This document shows, in pieces, positions 11,933-13,035 of a stretch of 13,035 nucleotides of DNA (position 1 is the first letter of the stretch; each line of letters starts with the position of its first letter). Source of the DNA: CAYZZU01 sp964483105. Its GTDB lineage: Bacteria > CG2-30-53-67. The notes under the pieces were generated by a model, which saw only the letters and a list, made by a program, of their open reading frames with translations, was not told where the DNA came from and ran no database searches. Where the stretch lies: positions 1 through 13,035 of the forward strand of contig CAYZZU010000051.1 in NCBI GenBank assembly GCA_964483105.1, in the 5' to 3' direction. Position numbers and translations under genes: made by a program.

Positions 11933-13035
11933 CTAACGGGCCTTGGCGCGATTCCATTCTTCACCGGCTTTTCCGCGTCGAAGTTCTTTTCCCGCTCCGG
12001 TTCCGGGTGGGCGCAGGCTTTCCCCTCCGTGAGGTCGGCTCCGTTCCGCAACCTCGCGTTCCCGCTTCATTAATTCTCTTTCCCGGTTTCTCAATCTTTC
12101 CTGTTCCACTGCAAGGATCCGTTCCCGCCTGTGCAGCTCTTCCATCCTGTTCAGGAGTTCCGTGCTTTTCTCTTCAATCATCCGGTTGTTCCTGATCAGT
12201 CCTTTCAGGGTCTCTTCAAAAACCTGCTGGCGGGCCTCCAGCGCCTGGAGATTCGCCTTGAACCCCTTCAGCTCCTTCCGGAACGCCCGACTCTTCTCCC
12301 CGTCGTCCCGTTTTACGACCCCCGTCTTTCCCGGAGAACGGAGGGTCCCGTCGGCCACCATGTCGCGGATCACCTCCCGGATCATCCCAAGATCCGGATC
12401 TCTTCGCTCCTCCACGAAGCCGTACAAAAGCAACGCGTCACAGATCACATTGATCAGTCTCGGCACCCCGCGGGAATAGGTCTGGATCATGTCAACGACT
12501 TCCTCCGGAAAGACAGGCGGAGTATCCAGGCTGGCAACCCGCAGCCGGTGACGGATATACTCCCCCGTCTCGGAGCGCTTGAGCGGGGGGATGTGATAGT
12601 TCACCGTAATCCGTTGGCGAAGCTGCTCCAGTCCGGGATGCTGGATCAATTCCCGCAATTCGGACTGTCCCACCAGGAAGATCTGTAAAAGTTTGGTCTT
12701 TTCCGTCTCCAGATTGGAAAGAAGCCGAATCTCCTCCAGAAGATCCACGCTCAGGTTCTGCGCCTCGTCGATCACGAGAACCACCCGTCCGCCGTCAGCG
12801 AAGATATCGATCAGCCCCCGGTTCAAGGCATGGATCATGTCGGCCTTGCTTTTACCACCGTGCCGGATTCCGAGATCCTGGAGGACCATCTCCAGAAGCT
12901 GTCTCGCGGTCACCCGGGTATTGAACACCCGGGCCACCCGGATCGGTTTTTCCAACTGATTCAGGAAGACCCGGATCAGGGTGGTCTTGCCGGCGCCGAT
13001 CTCTCCGGTAATGCAGACAAAACCGGAAGGGTCCC
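11933..13035 (-). CDS. AAA+ ATPase of ExeA / exosortase-associated type with coiled-coil tail (partial)
   Basis: The gene enters from the right edge; 366 residues are visible and the N-terminus is missing. Reading from 13033, Walker A is GEIGAGKT (13006-12983) and Walker B is VVLVIDEAQN (12784-12755), followed by LLSNLETEKTKLLQIFLVGQSEL, then QLRQRITVNYHIPPL and the SRGVPRLINVICDALLLYG sensor-2 region. This is the ExeA/GspA ATPase family, whose polysaccharide-locus members accompany exosortase and PEP-CTERM gene sets. An in-frame TTG at 12955 is not the start, since Walker A lies upstream of it. After the AAA domain comes a long charged, heptad-like helix (about 12041-12298) and a short Gly/Arg-rich end. 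Its role in the locus (assembly, chain-length control or export) is not established. Confidence 0.88.
   Translation of the reverse strand, partial: DPSGFVCITGEIGAGKTTLIRVFLNQLEKPIRVARVFNTRVTARQLLEMVLQDLGIRHGGKSKADMIHALNRGLIDIFADGGRVVLVIDEAQNLSVDLLEEIRLLSNLETEKTKLLQIFLVGQSELRELIQHPGLEQLRQRITVNYHIPPLKRSETGEYIRHRLRVASLDTPPVFPEEVVDMIQTYSRGVPRLINVICDALLLYGFVEERRDPDLGMIREVIRDMVADGTLRSPGKTGVVKRDDGEKSRAFRKELKGFKANLQALEARQQVFEETLKGLIRNNRMIEEKSTELLNRMEELHRRERILAVEQERLRNRERELMKREREVAERSRPHGGESLRPPGTGAGKELRRGKAGEEWNRAKAR

Noticed and set aside
11905..12051. N-terminal extension of the WbpA-type dehydrogenase to 12051
   Set aside because: It would overlap the ATPase gene by over 100 bases, adds 49 charged residues not in the family, and a good ribosome site precedes ATG 11904.

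Overview
The window is a leftward-running (minus strand) block of ten genes for exopolysaccharide or surface-glycan precursor synthesis. It has no convincing rightward gene. The sequence is GC-rich by eye (high fifties percent). It carries two types of intergenic repeat resembling those common in Desulfobacterota and other former Deltaproteobacteria, and the gene set (ExeA/exosortase-type ATPase, NusG paralogue, WcaJ/WbaP-type initiating transferase, AlgA-type bifunctional enzyme) fits a Gram-negative bacterium. A deltaproteobacterial-grade host is my best guess, not a proof.

Layout in transcription order, right to left. (1) An AAA+ ATPase of the ExeA / PEP-CTERM-associated type (11933-13035) enters from the right edge with its N-terminus missing; it has an unusual charged coiled-coil tail. 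(2) A tightly coupled set follows: WbpA-type UDP-N-acetylhexosamine 6-dehydrogenase (10582-11904), GmhA-type phosphoheptose isomerase (10013-10585), UDP-glucuronate 4-epimerase-like SDR (8994-10016) and UDP-glucose 6-dehydrogenase (7696-8997). Each of the three junctions is a four-base ATGA stop/start overlap. (3) A GalE-like epimerase (6729-7649) and a phosphomannomutase/phosphoglucomutase (5291-6664) come next, with short gaps and good ribosome binding sites. (4) A 208-base intergenic stretch holds two repeat elements. (5) A NusG/RfaH/UpxY-type antiterminator (4531-5082) is followed by a 442-base stretch that holds hairpins and a doubtful 66-79-codon ORF. (6) A polyprenyl glycosylphosphotransferase (2637-4088), CysQ phosphatase (1793-2566) and mannose-1-phosphate guanylyltransferase/mannose-6-phosphate isomerase (306-1757) follow. 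(7) A 305-base tail contains palindromes and a short direct repeat but no gene.

How they work together (inference from families): PMM/PGM and AlgA-type enzymes lead to GDP-mannose. PMM/PGM also supplies glucose-1-phosphate for UDP-glucose. Ugd makes UDP-glucuronate, the 4-epimerase converts it to UDP-galacturonate, the GalE-like enzyme makes UDP-galactose or UDP-GalNAc, and the WbpA-type enzyme makes an N-acetylhexosaminuronate donor. GmhA may add a heptose branch. The integral-membrane transferase would load the first sugar phosphate on undecaprenyl phosphate, and the NusG paralogue would help RNA polymerase read the long operon. Most sugar donors are therefore made here, but the glycosyltransferases, flippase, polymerase and export genes are not in the window and must lie elsewhere, probably to the right. 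I see no clearly new system. The most interesting parts are the NusG paralogue with its structured downstream leader, the ATPase tail, the CysQ placement and the orphan ORF.
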